Part shown: positions 23,673 through 36,079 of the stretch, in pieces
Numbering within the stretch: the first letter of the stretch is position 1
Layout of the letters: each line of letters starts with the position of its first letter
Origin: Gnetum montanum
Taxonomy: Eukaryota; Streptophyta; Gnetopsida; Gnetales; Gnetaceae
Reading direction: 5' to 3'
Assembly (NCBI GenBank): GCA_015680685.1
Contig: MNCI01022060.1
Span: forward strand, 260,620-317,852
Length of the DNA: 57,233 bases
Position numbers and translations under genes: made by a program
The notes under the pieces: model-generated
Database searches by the model: none
Told to the model about the DNA's origin: nothing
Seen by the model: only the letters and a program-made list of their open reading frames with translations

Positions 23673-24241
23673 TGTCACCATTCTCAAATGATGCTATTAT
23701 ATAAGAAAGATGGTGCCTCTTCATAACAAGTGGTATTGTAATCATAACAAGACCTGAAAGGGTGATTACAATTGAGATCTAAAAGGGTACATTATAATAA
23801 CAGATATGTCTCTCAAGGTGACCTTTGGGGATTTCACCTAATGCATTTATACCCACGCTTAGAGGTCATGCTAGCATGTAGTGGTGGAGCCGATATAGGC
23901 AAGTCACTAGAGTTGGGTGAAGTACAATAGAAAGTAGATTACCCATCCCTTCTAGCTAGCTTGTAGGCCTAACTGTGGTGGCAATGCTAAATTTCCTTTA
24001 AGGGATAGATGCCAAAGGAATAAAACCCCAAGGAATACTCTTAGATCATGATCTGGATACACTATTTCATATTAATAAAGCAATCTTTTCTTTCTCTTTC
24101 TCCACTTTCTTTGTTATTTCTTTTACGCATAATGTGAAATGTTACAAATATTTTACATTTGGTATATTGTCTTCTTATGCATAATGTCTAATATAATGTA
24201 TATTTGAAATTTTTCATGACATTCAGAAATAGGATGTCATA
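23673..24241 (+). repeat. 3' LTR of CCR4-carrying element, copy A
   Basis: A 569-bp block starts TGTCACCATTCTC and ends GATGTCATA (CA eroded to TA). It aligns with the 3' LTR at 45,763-46,309 and with the split 5' LTR at 34,383-41,129. It includes about 25 bp (around GCTATTATATAAG) that the 3' LTR of copy B lacks. Confidence 0.8.
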
Positions 24242-24839
24242 ATCATTGTTTATATTTTCTAGACTAGAAGGTTTGATATTTAATGTTATTATTATTATGA
24301 GTTTTAAACATTGGTCATGGATGTGTATTTAAACTCCTATCTACCTAGATACTCTATATGATGGTTTGTAGTAGTGTAGTATTTATTTAGTATTTTTGTA
24401 ATTGGTATAGTAGTGGATATTCTTGTTGGAACATTACTAGTACTATAAAATTTATCTTTAGATGTTATATTCATGAATATGATTTATCATACATGATAGT
24501 TTTATATGTGCTAGGGAATGTGTAATTATAAGTTTAAATATATGTTTAAATATTTTTTATTCTACATGCTTTTATTAGAATGAATTTATATTATTGACAT
24601 TCCTATTCATTTACTGATATTTGAAATATAATTTTTTATCTTTCATGTACTAGTTAAATTATATGTTGAATATCATCTTATCCTTTTCTATTATGATGTG
24701 ATTTATATGCATATATAATTCAAATTCCTAAGATAAACTTTGTTATGATAATATTTTGTAGTCATAAATTTATGATATTTTGGTATCTTATTCAATGATT
24801 TTATTTCCGTTCTCCATTAGGTTTTGGTACCTCAATTTT
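24242..24839. other. Unassigned AT-rich interval
   Basis: Very AT-rich, with no long reading frame and no repeat partner found in the window. Confidence 0.4.
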
Positions 24840-26400
24840 ACTGTAAGAACATTACCATGATTAGGAGGTCTAAAGAGTTAAACCAATGTCATGCCTTCTG
24901 AGCCTAAGAAAGTTAGGAGGTTATTACATATCATTAAATACTTCTTATTATTCTATTCATCCTTAGAATTGATCAATATGTTATCAATGAAAATAATAAC
25001 TTGTGGAACTTAGGAGGTACCTTGAGAAGTTTCTTCTTAAATACATCTATGACTATCATTCAATTTCTCATTACTTGATACCATGTAGTAATCATAATCT
25101 TGTTCCATAACCTTGTAAGTATCCTAGCTATCACCAAGTTAAGCTTTTTTTGTCTTTATGTTATTTGAACCTTAACTTCTTTTCAATCATAAGATTAAAG
25201 ACTAGGAGTTTTAACTCTACAATCTAAGCATCCTTCTTACTTATACAACCAATATATTCTAAAAATTGCATCATAATCTCCAACCTTCATTACTATAAAA
25301 TTGCTAAGGTACTATTCCTTTTAAATCTTAATATCTATTAAGGGATAAACTTTTTTGACCATTATCTCTTAGAAGTTAGCTAATTAAACCATTAGAAGGG
25401 ACGTCAAAGGTATAGGTTTAAGTTGTAGATGAATTAAAACTTGATAATTCATAAAATAATGAAAAATTATAGTATCAAACAATACTAGAAATGGAGAACC
25501 ATAATCTTAATTTTTTTATTCATGATTATGTTATATTATTCATCTAAATATTAGCCTATTAAAGCATAAACTATACCATGGATATTACATTTTAAATTCA
25601 TATCCTCCCAATGCTTCTTAACTTAGTAACTCTATAAATAATTTCCACTAGTCTTGATGCTTGATTTACCTATATGATAATTCCAACTTTTGTGTTGATG
25701 CTTACCACATGTCTAGTAATTCAAAAAATCCTTCTTGGAACATTCTCTTTAATCATAGTTCAAGCAAGTATATCACTCTCAACTCTTATCTTCTTCTAAA
25801 GTTTTAATATGTTTAGTATTTTCATGATTTCGTAAGAAAGGTATACTTCTCTTCTTACCTATATTGCTCTTGTCCACATTTATTATTTGGCTTCTTTAAA
25901 AGCTAGGGTCTTATTCTTAGCTATCTCATATCTAGTTATGTCAAGAGGGATAAGACATTTCTTGAAGATAGACCTTAAACCCATCATAATTTTTTCTACC
26001 ATGATCTCATCATTATTCTTAATGTAGGATATAAACTTAACTTGTTGAAGGCACATTGTGTTATACTCAAAAATAATAAGACCCTTAAGGAAAGTGTTAA
26101 AAGATTCATTGGCATTAGTTATTTAATACTTCTTGGATATATATATATTCTTATACACCACTAAAAAATAAAAAATTTCCACTTTCATATCTTCATAACC
26201 CTCAGATTCTCTTGTTTAGTGCCACTAATGGTTACAACTCCTTTGAGTTGAAAAGTTGCTAGATATATATTTTTAGACTATGAGAAATCCTATGAGTTGG
26301 AAAGCCTTCTCTATTTAGTTTAACCATTCTAATGCTTCTACAAGATCCTTAGATCCTTCAAAGATGGAAGACCCTAATCACCTAAACTCTTCCATTAAGG
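24840..26400 (-). pseudogene. Gypsy gag-protease-RT remnant
   Basis: Gag lies at about 26,360-25,800: EALEWLN, IEKAFQLIGFL, TRESEGYEDM, IYIYPRSIK, then IMMGLRSIFKKCLIPLDITR. This is the chromovirus-like gag order. A ruined zinc knuckle (TCGKHQHKSWNY) is near 25,730-25,690. A protease tail (FIVMKVGDYDAIF, GCLDCR) is near 25,320-25,240. An RT fragment with FIDNILINSKDE, where the FIDD catalytic pair reads FIDN, is near 25,000-24,950. Large parts of protease and RT are deleted. The gag type differs from the 3 kb and 21 kb Gypsy gags, so this is a third Gypsy family. Confidence 0.65.
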
Positions 26401-27819
26401 TTTTTCCAATTTACTACCTACTATCCTTAGGTGGGTTCTCATTATTATTATTTTCATCCACCAACTGTACTAGGATAATTTTAGCTCCTTTAGTAAGCCA
26501 AAATTTTATAAAAAATATCATCTTAAGAGACCTTCCTATTGGATTATTCAATTTATTTTGTATCAAAGTTTTTTAGACTCCTATCCATGGCATTCTCTAA
26601 TAATCATAAGTCCTAAAGATACCTATTAATCTTAAACTCTAATATTAACTTATAATGCCCTTCAATATAAGCTTAGGATAAAAATATATTACTTGAAAAA
26701 TATACCATAATTAAATTACTTGAATATATAAGTAAAAAAATGTAAAGAAATTTGCATGAGGTAATAATTATAAAAACTACATAATAAGTAAAATCCCTTG
26801 ACCAAAAGAAATCCCTAAAAGAAAATGAAATGAAGCTAGTAAAAAATATTGATAATGATACCTAGGTCTAACCTAACCTATATAATAAGAAATTCCAAAT
26901 TATTAATAGAACATCCAACATATACTAGGTGTCAAACCTAAAAAATTATTTAGATTAAAAATAAAAAATTAGAGTACAATAGAAAAGAAGTAGCATACAA
27001 AGGAGAAACTTCAAATCAACAAAAAAAAATCATAATAATTTTTCTCATCTACCTATCTTCCTAAGACCCCACTTAGTGGGATAAGAACTATGGATCTAGG
27101 TGAGGATCCTTATAATCAATCTTAAAAAACTTCCTTTCTAGCATAGGAAATTGGACATTCCATAAAGAGATTAACTTTGAATGAAGAGGAAAGATTTCCC
27201 CACCATGTTAATAAAATCAACATTATTAAAACATACTATCTTCATATCTTAACCAATAGGTGCAAATAAATTACTAGTAGTTAAAGCATCTTAAACATGT
27301 TGTGTATTGTGAAGATTTGGCAGGTAATCACTAATAGATAGACTTTCTCAATGTTTTCTATTATGAAAAACCATTTGAAGATCATCGAAATCAATGATAG
27401 GTTTATGTGAGATCTTAAGAATAAATATTTATTTCTCATATTTATTAAATAATTATTTGAAATTGATTTAACTAGAACCTTCCACAAACATACATTTTGT
27501 TAAATAATAGTAAAAGAAAAGGGTGGGCTAACTATTGAAACATCAACAGAAGAAATTATTACAAGATCTATACTACCTATATAAAAAATCATAGTAAGGT
27601 TTATAACATTTGATCTTAGTAGTGTTTATACTAGCTTAGTGATGATGCACTTAAATATCATTTTTTTGAAATATAAAAGGACATGAATCAAACATATTAT
27701 CCTCTTAATTATAATAGTAACTTGACTTTGTAAGATTATAATAAATAACCTTCTACATAATCAATTCTACTAGCATGTAGAAAAATTTCTTACTCAAGCA
27801 AATCAAGATCTACCTTAAT
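26401..27819. other. Unassigned AT-rich interval before the LINE
   Basis: No domain was recognised. It and 33,770-34,377 are the two halves of the DNA into which the LINE inserted. Confidence 0.4.
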
Positions 27820-27839
27820 CATATATTGAATTCTACAAA
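27820..27839. repeat. Left target-site duplication of the LINE
   Basis: CATATATTGAATTCTACAAA is repeated without mismatch at 33,750-33,769, on the far side of the LINE. Twenty bases is a normal length for target-primed reverse transcription. Confidence 0.85.
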
Positions 27840-28650
27840 GTTGAAACCATATTCCATGGACACTTAAATGGAAATTAACTATGCCTGCTGTTGAAGCATA
27901 AAAAATTTCAGTAGTTTCAAGTCCAAACTCAAACATGTCACCTTGATACTTAGAAATGTCAAGTGGAAAAGGTTCATAATTTTTAACTCGAAGAGTGGTT
28001 TGGGCAACAGTCAACACTTTGGTGGTTTGCTCAATCGTTGTTCTCTGCCCACTGTGCTTTGGGGAAAAATTTAAATGAGAGGTGCCTATGACTCTTGTTG
28101 TGGCATCTCTAAAGTGCTGCCATGTGATTGGTCATCTGTGGCCATGTGTTTGAGTGTAGAATCTACTGCCTGCTTGTGCTTTTTCTTAGCCTCTTGTCAT
28201 TTCACATTTGGAAACATTTTTAATTTGGATGGAACAAGCTTTAGTAGAGTTTTTTCATGATGCTGCTGGGTGAAAAGATGTATTCAATTTGAGAATGCAT
28301 GGGATTTTTAGGGTTGCATGCTCCAAGCATATCGCCCAGATCTAGATTTTCTGATTGTTTCGCATCGCATCTACTCTACTCTACTTGTTATTTTGGAAAA
28401 TTTGCATCCAAAAATACAATCCAGAGAGTTTATTTATAGATTTGAATCAATTTTGGGTGGTGGTTGGGCATCTTTGTGTTGCCACTGTGAAGAGGCTGTG
28501 CTTGTTTCATGGGTAGGAGAGTTGTAATGGTAGATTCGTCAAGTTCTACTATCCCTTAGGGAAGTTCCTCTACCTCACCTCAAATTGATTTGATGATATT
28601 TTTGAAGCAGTTTCCAATGATTTCGCAACTCATTTTATTTTTTTCAGATT

Positions 28651-29204
28651 GTGGGGTTTTTACCAAGGTTCACAAGTATAAACACTCAAGTCCAAAGCCT
28701 CCTTCTACCCCAGGGCATTCAGGTTTCTCATGCACGATACTATGCTCAAAATTTCATTTTGGTGGAACTATCCGATGCCTCTCAGGTCGAGGAGGCTCTC
28801 TTCTTAAAAATTTTTCCAATGAAAAATGCAACCCTAATAGCACGTGCCTAGAGATTTGACTTTAATGTCAATGACCCAGTTTTTAATATAATTCCCTATT
28901 ACATGGAATTAGCCAATCTTCCACTTATCTTCTCATCTATTGAGAGGGACATTGTGAGCATCTTGGGTCCTATTATTTCTGATCATTGTATGGTGATCAA
29001 TGGAACTCAAATTCACCATTATTATATTGAATTGGATATAGCTCTTCAAAATACCTCATTAACCCGTGCTGGTGGTGGAAAACTATTTACCCAAAAACTG
29101 GACTATTTTTACCTTCCAAACTCATGTAGTTATTGTCACAGGGCCGAGCATCATATTTCAACATGTCCCATCTTAGCTAGGAAGAAACCACCTGTAGCAT
29201 CTTA
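28651..29204 (+). pseudogene. LINE ORF1 (DUF4283-like domain plus CCHC zinc knuckle)
   Basis: The frame reads ARYYAQNFILVELSDASQVE, then after one stop FNVNDPVFNIIPYYMELANL, then LPLIFSSIERDI. This is the pattern of the plant LINE DUF4283 region. A CCHC knuckle CSYCHRAEHHISTC lies at 29,125-29,166 with all four metal ligands intact. ORF1 proteins bind LINE RNA. After the knuckle a Pro/Ser-rich tail runs on with stops to about 29,600. Upstream frames at 28,075-28,530 may belong to the leader or a decayed N-terminus. Confidence 0.75.
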
Positions 29205-29599
29205 GAACACCCATCCCCCAGTCATGCCATTACGTCCATCCTCAGTATCCTTTAAATTTGGATCTCCTTTCCCAACATCTCCACAATCCTCTTCTTAGTT
29301 TAACCCCTCCAAACTACAAAAAAAACAATAAAGTACTCACACCTCCACCCATGTCATCCCCTCAAAGGTAGTCAAGGACTCTATTTTGATGGATGAGTTC
29401 ATGGTGAGTAGTGGAAGGAAATGAGTCAAAGCTTATTTTAGTTCTACTCCTCCCTCCAGATCCTCTTCACTGAACATTTTCATGGCCTCTGTCTCCAACA
29501 AAAACTCCTTTTCCCTCCTATTAGGAACAATGGAAGTTGATAATTTAACTTCTAAACCTTTCGTTGGCCTCTCATCCAAACTACCTTGTGTTTCTCCAT

Positions 29600-32500
29600 G
29601 AACCTTCTTTCATGGAATTTTCAAGGCCTTACTAGTAGGCTTTGAAGAAAATGAGCAGAAAACTTTATTTCTAGTCTTAATATAGCCTTTGATCTCATTC
29701 TCCTTCAAGAAATTAAGGTTGCAGCTAATCTTTTATCCTTTTCTGCCCATTGGATTCTTCCTCACTCCTTAATCCTAGTGATGTCCCATGCAAGTGGGAA
29801 AGGAGGCATGGCCATTCTCCTCTCACCCTACTGGAAAACTAAAATCCTTCAATGTGTTTTTGATTCTGGGCATAGAGTTTCTTGGGCCACCTTCTACTCT
29901 TTGCATGGCCCTTTTGGCATTTGCTCGATATATGCCCCAAACGACTCCATAGAACAGGCTCTTCTTTTGGCAAGAACTTTCAAATTCTCTTCTCTTAGTG
30001 CCTTGGATATTCAAAGGAGATTTTAATATGGTTGAATTCCCTCATGATAAGCTCAAAGGGGTGTTTTTTCAACTGCCCAATCTTGAGTATCAGACTTGGT
30101 CTACCTTTAAGAAAAGGTTTTACCTTTTTCATGCGGAGAACACCTCCGCAGGCATTCCCCTCCATAGATTTACATGGAGAAATCTCCATCTTTGGCAGAC
30201 TTGCATCTACAATATGTTAGATAGGTTCTATTTATCCATCCTTTTCTTCTAGCAAGCCTTCTCCACTACTACAGTTCATCACCATGCTACCTTATCAGAC
30301 CATCTTCCTATCTCCATATCTATTATGATTCATGGCAACCCTCACCAAAAAAAATTCCATCTTTTTCAACTACACAACAACTATTTCTCTTCCCCTACTA
30401 CCCAACTTCTTCTATCCAACCTTTTGAATGCCAAACCTAGGCCCGTAAATTAGGTGGGTTGGATTAATTAGTGGCATCATGCTTCATGTTAAGTGCAAAA
30501 AGTTTCTCGTTCATATGATAAGGCAGTGGCTACTTGTGCCAGAAGAATACAATAAAATTCACCTCACTATTAAACATCTCACTTATAGACTAGCTCAAGA
30601 TCCCTTCAACACTCTAGTTCATGAGGAGCTAGCAAAAGCATGATTAGCCTTTCAACAGTGGGATGTGTACTAAGCACAAAGTTCCTTAAGTAAAAGTCGG
30701 CTCACTTGGTTAAATATTCAAGATGAACACTGTAGGGAATTTTTTAAGTATCTCAACACTACTTCCCATTCACATTCTATTGAAAATTTTTTTAATGATG
30801 GTACCACCATTACTAACCACAAAAGTATCCTCTCTTTTCTTAAGAACCACAATGAAACACTTTTTGCAACTACCCCAATGGACATCTCTTCATTCAAGTC
30901 TGCCACACCCAATTATCCTTTCCTTATCAACTCCACTATGCTACAAAGTCTTAATGCAGATATCACTTTGGTGGAGCTACAAGTGGCCTGTTTCAAGTTA
31001 AGTTGGGGAAAGGCTCTTGGTTATGATGGTTTCCCCATGGAATTTTTTCAAAATCATTGGGATTTGGTGGAAAATGATCTACTACAGGTCATTAATGAGG
31101 CTATCTTCACTAGTTCCCTTGGGCCCAATCTAAATCAAGGGGTAATTCATCTCCTCCCCAAGTCTAGGGATCTTACCAATATCTCCAATTGGCATCCATT
31201 ACTCTTCTCAATGTAGTGTATAAAATTTGGGCTAAGTGGCTAGCCCTATGGCTGAAAAAATTTCTTGGCTAGATCATATCTCGCCAATAAATAGGATTTA
31301 TTCCTGGTAGATATATTTTAGACAATGTTGTTGCAGCATGGAAAGGTCTCAAGTGGGCTGAGGATGATGGTCAAGATATTCTCCTAGTGAAACTTGATTA
31401 CACCAAGGCATATGAAAACATAAAGTGGGATTTTATCTTGCAAACCATGACCAAACTTAGTTTTGAACCTAAGTTCCTACATATGGTGAAATGCTTATTC
31501 TTAGATGCTACCACAAGAGTAGCCCCTACCTTTGGCATTACCTCTTCCTTTCCAATACATAGGTCAGTGTGACAAGGTTGTTCTCTTTTCCCCTATCTCT
31601 TTATCATCACTGTAGAATTTCTTTGTCATTAGATTAACCTTGAAATTCAAACTAAAATTCTCACTGGGGTCTACCTTTCTTCCTCTCAACAACAACTTCT
31701 CAATATGCACTTTGTCGATGACTTCCTTTTTCTAGTTCAAAACATAGCCATCAATTTACACTGCCTCTTATCAAGGGTGGAGCAATATTTCACACTCTCA
31801 GGTTCCAATATAAATTGGAATAAATCCTCTATAAATAGATTTATAAGAAATTACAACCATGTGATCAATTATAACTAGAAGCGGCTTTAGGATCAAGACA
31901 TTGTTAAGATTCTAGAAATCCTTTTCCATTTTAGAGGTTAAAGCTCCATTCTCTGGGAGCAGGTTATCTATTAGATCCAAAAGAAACTTGAAAAATGGAA
32001 GACTAAATCCCTCACACTTGTAGGTAAATACCTTGTATGTAAGTCCATATGTACATCAAACCATGTGTACTACTCTTCGTGTTGGACCCCCTCCCAAGTT
32101 ACCTACCAAAAGCTTGAATGGTTATTTCGTGACTTTATGTGATCCTCTAAAGATTCTTAGAAAGGATTTCATTGAGTCACTTGGAATATTGTTACTCTCC
32201 CTAAGAATAAGGGTGGTTTAGGTCTTTTGAATTCCTATAAGTAGGGAATTACCCTAGTTGCTAAGTGGTTGGTACAACATTTAGATGCCTCAAATATTAT
32301 TGGGAACCTCCTCCAATTAAGGCTTCATCAAGAATTTCCTAAGAACAAGTCCTTCTAGAAAGGCATCCATTTTGTCAATTGGATCTTTTCCCCCTTCACT
32401 ATCATTCTTCCTGGATCTCATGTTTTCAAAAGCATCTGGAGGGCCTCACAAATTCTACATAGTTACATAGACTGGACTAACATCAAGATCAACCCTACTA

Positions 32501-33510
32501 TCCTCTCTGGATTGTATCCATGGTGGTTACCTCTATTGCCCGCTCCCCTTGCCATCACAAAGGCTAAGGTAGCTACCTCGTGGTATTAGAAGGATGTCAT
32601 CTCCTTGAATTGTCTTAGGTTGTCTAGTCATTGGATTTTGTGGTTTGAGTTTAACAATTTGTATGAGGAGTCAGTGGCAATGAACCATTGCCTAGTCCAT
32701 ATTTACTCCTTTCTCAAATATCATTGGAAACTTGATGTTACAGTGCAAAGCCCTTTTCATGGCCTTCAATGGCTTAATGGGGTTAAACTCTTGTCCTACT
32801 GGCCATCTTTCCCCTTTCATCTTATGCATGACGCATTCGAGGTCATTCAACATTGCAATAACTATTGGCACAAACAAGAGTCAGTAACATTTTGGATCCC
32901 TCTCTTCCAACACATTTGGAATATTTTGACCCTCCTCAAAATTAAGCAGTTCCTCTAGTGTCTCCTCCACCATGGTCTACCTATTGGTAAACATTTAGAA
33001 TAATTGGGGATTCCCAATCCCAATTTCTCTCTCTGTGGTGGACAAGATGACTTTGTCCATATGTTTTGGCATTGTCCCTTTGCTCACCATGTGTGGGAGT
33101 GGGGTTCCATAGTTTTTTCATCATGCAAGCTATCTCAAGAGGATGTCATATTCAGCTTTTTGAACATTACTTCTACTAATCTCAATTTTTATGGAAAGTT
33201 ATTAGGCCTATTATTTTATATTATATTTGAAAGCAAAGATGTAATGTTATATTTCAAAGGACCAATTATTCTAATAAATGTTTTCTCACCAAGTTGGAGA
33301 ATTTGTAGATATTTCACCTCATTCATTTCCAACTCACATCTTAAGCATCAAAGTTCAATCTGGGTAGTCATTAATTGGTTCATCTCTTGTAGCCGTGGGA
33401 AAGACCAGAGCATTCTAGGAACACTGATCATTAGTAATCTCTACAAGGAAGCTTTTCTTTTTATGTTGAGTGGATTCATCATTGGAACTCTCTCTATCCT
33501 TAATTGAGAG
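29600..33510 (+). pseudogene. LINE ORF2 (AP endonuclease, reverse transcriptase, zf-RVT)
   Basis: Endonuclease: LLSWNFQGL and LILLQEIKV near 29,610-29,720, GKGGMAILLSPYWK, ICSIYAPND near 29,940, and FKGDFNMVEF near 30,010. Reverse transcriptase: GKALGYDGFPMEFFQNHW at about 31,010-31,060, LNQGVIHLLPKSRDL, VKLDYTKAYENIKWDF at about 31,385-31,432, and catalytic HFVDDFLFL at about 31,708 (the FADD-type box). The C-terminal zf-RVT segment reads FSLCGGQDDFVHMFWHCPFA near 33,025-33,085. The gene is cut into short frames by stops. The order endonuclease-RT-zinc finger is that of plant L1-type LINEs. Confidence 0.85.
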
Positions 33511-33731
33511 CTCTTTGCCTCATCTAATTCTATGTCATTCTATCTAGTAACAATTTAGTATGTGTGGATGTTTGATAGTGCCCCAATTCAGGTTTCCTCC
33601 CTTAACACTCATTTATTTATAAGGTTGTTCCTAAGTCTCATTCACAGTGGTCCCAGCTTCCCCTTCCCTTCAAACCTATGACTTATTTAGGTTACTGTAA
33701 TTGATACACTTTTAATATCAATAGAGCTTCT

Positions 33732-33745
33732 NNNNNNNNNNNNNN
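33732..33745. other. Assembly gap (14 N) at the LINE 3' end
   Basis: The gap sits between the LINE 3' UTR and its right target duplication, exactly where a poly(A) tail should be. A homopolymer or low-complexity tail is the likely cause. Confidence 0.95.
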
Positions 33746-33749
33746 ACCC

Positions 33750-33769
33750 CATATATTGAATTCTACAAA
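33750..33769. repeat. Right target-site duplication of the LINE
   Basis: Perfect copy of 27,820-27,839. The next base differs (A here, G on the left), so the match ends at 20 bases. Confidence 0.85.
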
Positions 33770-34377
33770 AACTAATAACTATAGATAGGATTTAAAAATG
33801 CTTGATTGGACCAATTTGAGAGACAATAACCCTTTCAAAATTTTTAAAAATCAATGGAAGATTTAGCAATTTAATAAAACAAGGAACCTTTTAAAACTCA
33901 AAAGATGTTGGATTAAAAGAAAGATTGTAATTTTAAATAATTAATAAAGCATGATGATCATTGAAAACACAAATATAAAGGATCATAGAAATCATCACTA
34001 AATTAACAAATTATACCAACAAAAATTAGTTTGCTAAATAAAATTCATGAATAAAATCAAATTCTCAATCTTTCTATAAGTATATTTAAAGAACTTAGAA
34101 AAATATTAAGAAACAAAGTAGATAACCTAGAATTTTCAGAAAGAAATGTACCTTCTTGAAACTTCTTGAGTAATAGATTCATATAAATCCTTAGGTAGCT
34201 CATAGAATGACAAAGTAGTGGATCTACTTTAAGGATTACTTGCTAAATATGGTGGCATTGCATGCAATTTTAAATAGATTCACTAGATAAATATCAAATC
34301 CATTATGAAAATCAAAAATATAATGAAAATATAGCTAGGAATAATAAAATTCTCTAGAAACATTAAAACATGACACA
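33770..34377. other. Unassigned AT-rich interval
   Basis: The continuation of the LINE target DNA up to the target duplication of the next LTR element. No coding signal was seen. Confidence 0.4.
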
Positions 34378-34382
34378 TGATT
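34378..34382. repeat. Left target-site duplication of CCR4-carrying element B
   Basis: TGATT directly precedes the LTR start TGTCA. The same five bases follow the 3' LTR at 46,310-46,314. Confidence 0.8.
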
Positions 34383-34485
34383 TGTCATTTTTCCATTCTC
34401 AAACGATGTTGTTGCATAATGAAGAGGATGCCTCTTCATAACAAGTGTTACTGTTATTGTAAAGACTTGAAAGGGTAGTTGTAAT
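34383..34485 (+). repeat. 5' LTR of element B, first part
   Basis: It starts TGTCATTTTTCC and aligns with 23,673-23,770. It is cut at 34,485 by the Copia insertion and resumes at 40,662; joined, the LTR is about 571 bp. Confidence 0.8.
34481..34485. repeat. Left target-site duplication of the nested Copia
   Basis: GTAAT precedes the Copia LTR start TGTGGATC and is repeated at 40,657-40,661. The uninterrupted site in copy B's 3' LTR reads GTAATTAAG. Confidence 0.8.
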
Positions 34486-35606
34486 TGTGGATCATTGAAC
34501 TTAGAAGGGGGGATGAATAAGTTTCCCAACTTAAAAATTTATGAACCAAAGCACACACATGAAATTAATGTAGTTTCCAACTTGGATAGTCCACACTTGG
34601 AGGGTAGATTTGAAGCATAGTTTTGGACTTTATTTCTCTCAAATGTGGTTTGAAGGACCCACACCTTGTACAATCTTCAAGCCCTACTCCAAAGTGTTCT
34701 ACAACAACAACAACCACTCAACCTTGCAAGGTCTTGTTAGGCTTCAAATGTGATTTCTAGGCTTTCACAACCTCTACCATCTTGAGCTCTACTTTGGGGT
34801 GTTGTACCACAACGCCAATCATTCAATCTTGTAGGATTCCAACAAGCTCAAGCAAGATGCCTTCTTGCAAGAAGCATATCAACCCCATAGGGTAACAAGG
34901 GAGAACAATTACAAGGGGTAAATGTAGCTTAGTTTGCTAATCCTTGCACTTTGAGGTATAACACACTTTATAATGAACAAATGATGATACAATGAAGAGA
35001 AACAAAGATCAAAATGATTAACAAAATGATTGTAAAATGATTACACATAAGCTTGCATAATTTCCAATGCATATAATGTCTTGTTATAGTTGTCATGTTT
35101 CCAAATCCATCTTGAGACTTGTGGAATGGTTAGCCAATGATCATTAATGTTCATGAAAGACATCTTCTTTGTGACTGAGATTTCTTTCTATATTTTTCCT
35201 CTATTCGAGGAAGATATCTTTGTCTAAGAAAGATGTATTTCTAAAATTTTCATTCTAGGAAGATGTCTTTATCTGATGGAAGACATCTTTCTAAAGCTCG
35301 CTTGCATTTTGTGAAGAGGTTTTTGTCTAATAAAATATGTCTTTAACTAAGGAAAGAAGTATGTTGTTTCTTAAAGACATATTTTCATGTGCATCCTTTA
35401 ATTTTGCCAAGACATCTATTGTTTCTCAGAGACATCTTTCTTCAACCTTCCTTTGCATGACGAATTCATCATTCCTTATCCATAACCATGATCTTCTACA
35501 AACCTTCTTGTCTAAATCCAAGTTTTATCTTGCAAGAACAAAACTCACATACAAACAAACAACCTTGTCATTTTTATTAAAGTCTTGACATCCCAAAAGG
35601 TTCACA
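34486..35606 (-). repeat. 3' LTR of the nested Copia
   Basis: The plus strand starts TGTGGATCATTG and ends TTCACA. It aligns throughout with 39,527-40,656. From about 35,155 to 35,440 it holds many copies of AAGACATCTT and its reverse complement, in the minus-strand U3. Confidence 0.85.
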
Positions 35607-36079
35607 ATCTTCCACTTTTTGGTGAAGTCCAAAACTTAAGAATATGGGTTAGTCTTGTCCCAAAACAAGCATAAGCTACATCTCCCCCTTTTTTGATATG
35701 ACCAAAAAGGATAAAGCATATAAAGAAAGTGCATAAAAATATAAGAAGAAAAAAAATTAAGACATATAAATTCCTATGATAACTAGGGATTAGGATAAGA
35801 GTGAAGGTTCAATGGAAAATGAATTAATGTATAAGAAAAAAATAAATACCAAAGAGAGCCCACACAAAGATAATAGGGAAAACACACCATCTATCCATAA
35901 CCATCTATAAATTGTTATATATCATATTATCCAAAATTAGATTAGAGTACAACTATCTACAACTATCATTCCACATCACTTCACATATGTGTAAAATTAC
36001 AAAATCACATATGTGAGAGTGAAAAAAATATCTCTTCATTTTTTAACATCAAAAAGAAGAAGACAAACAACCAGTCAAT

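Larger units (their letters stand above)
10862..24241 (+). mobile_element. CCR4-carrying LTR element, copy A (5' end missing, split by a Gypsy insertion)
   Basis: After removing the Gypsy insertion at 11,939-22,722, the remaining 10,862-11,938 plus 22,723-24,241 align in order with 43,520-46,309 of copy B. Shared parts are a non-coding leader, a CCR4-like pseudogene, a spacer of about 430 bp, a polypurine tract and the LTR. No 5' LTR or primer-binding site of this family was found to the left, so copy A is either 5'-truncated or its 5' end was displaced outside the window. Because copy B is a bounded LTR element, the gene here is inferred to be part of the element and not a neighbouring host gene. 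Confidence 0.7.
27840..33731 (+). mobile_element. L1-like LINE, apparently full length (about 5.9 kb), decayed
   Basis: The 20-bp direct repeats at 27,820-27,839 and 33,750-33,769 bracket it. Order is 5' leader, ORF1 (28.65-29.2 kb), ORF2 (29.6-33.5 kb) and a 3' UTR ending AATATCAATAGAGCTTCT just before a 14-base assembly gap, where the poly(A) tail would be. Because both target repeats survive at the expected ends, it is probably not 5'-truncated. Many stops show that it is dead. Confidence 0.85.

Noticed and set aside
27790-28017. Minus-strand frame of 75 codons
   Set aside because: It spans the LINE target duplication and LINE start, so it joins unrelated sequences.
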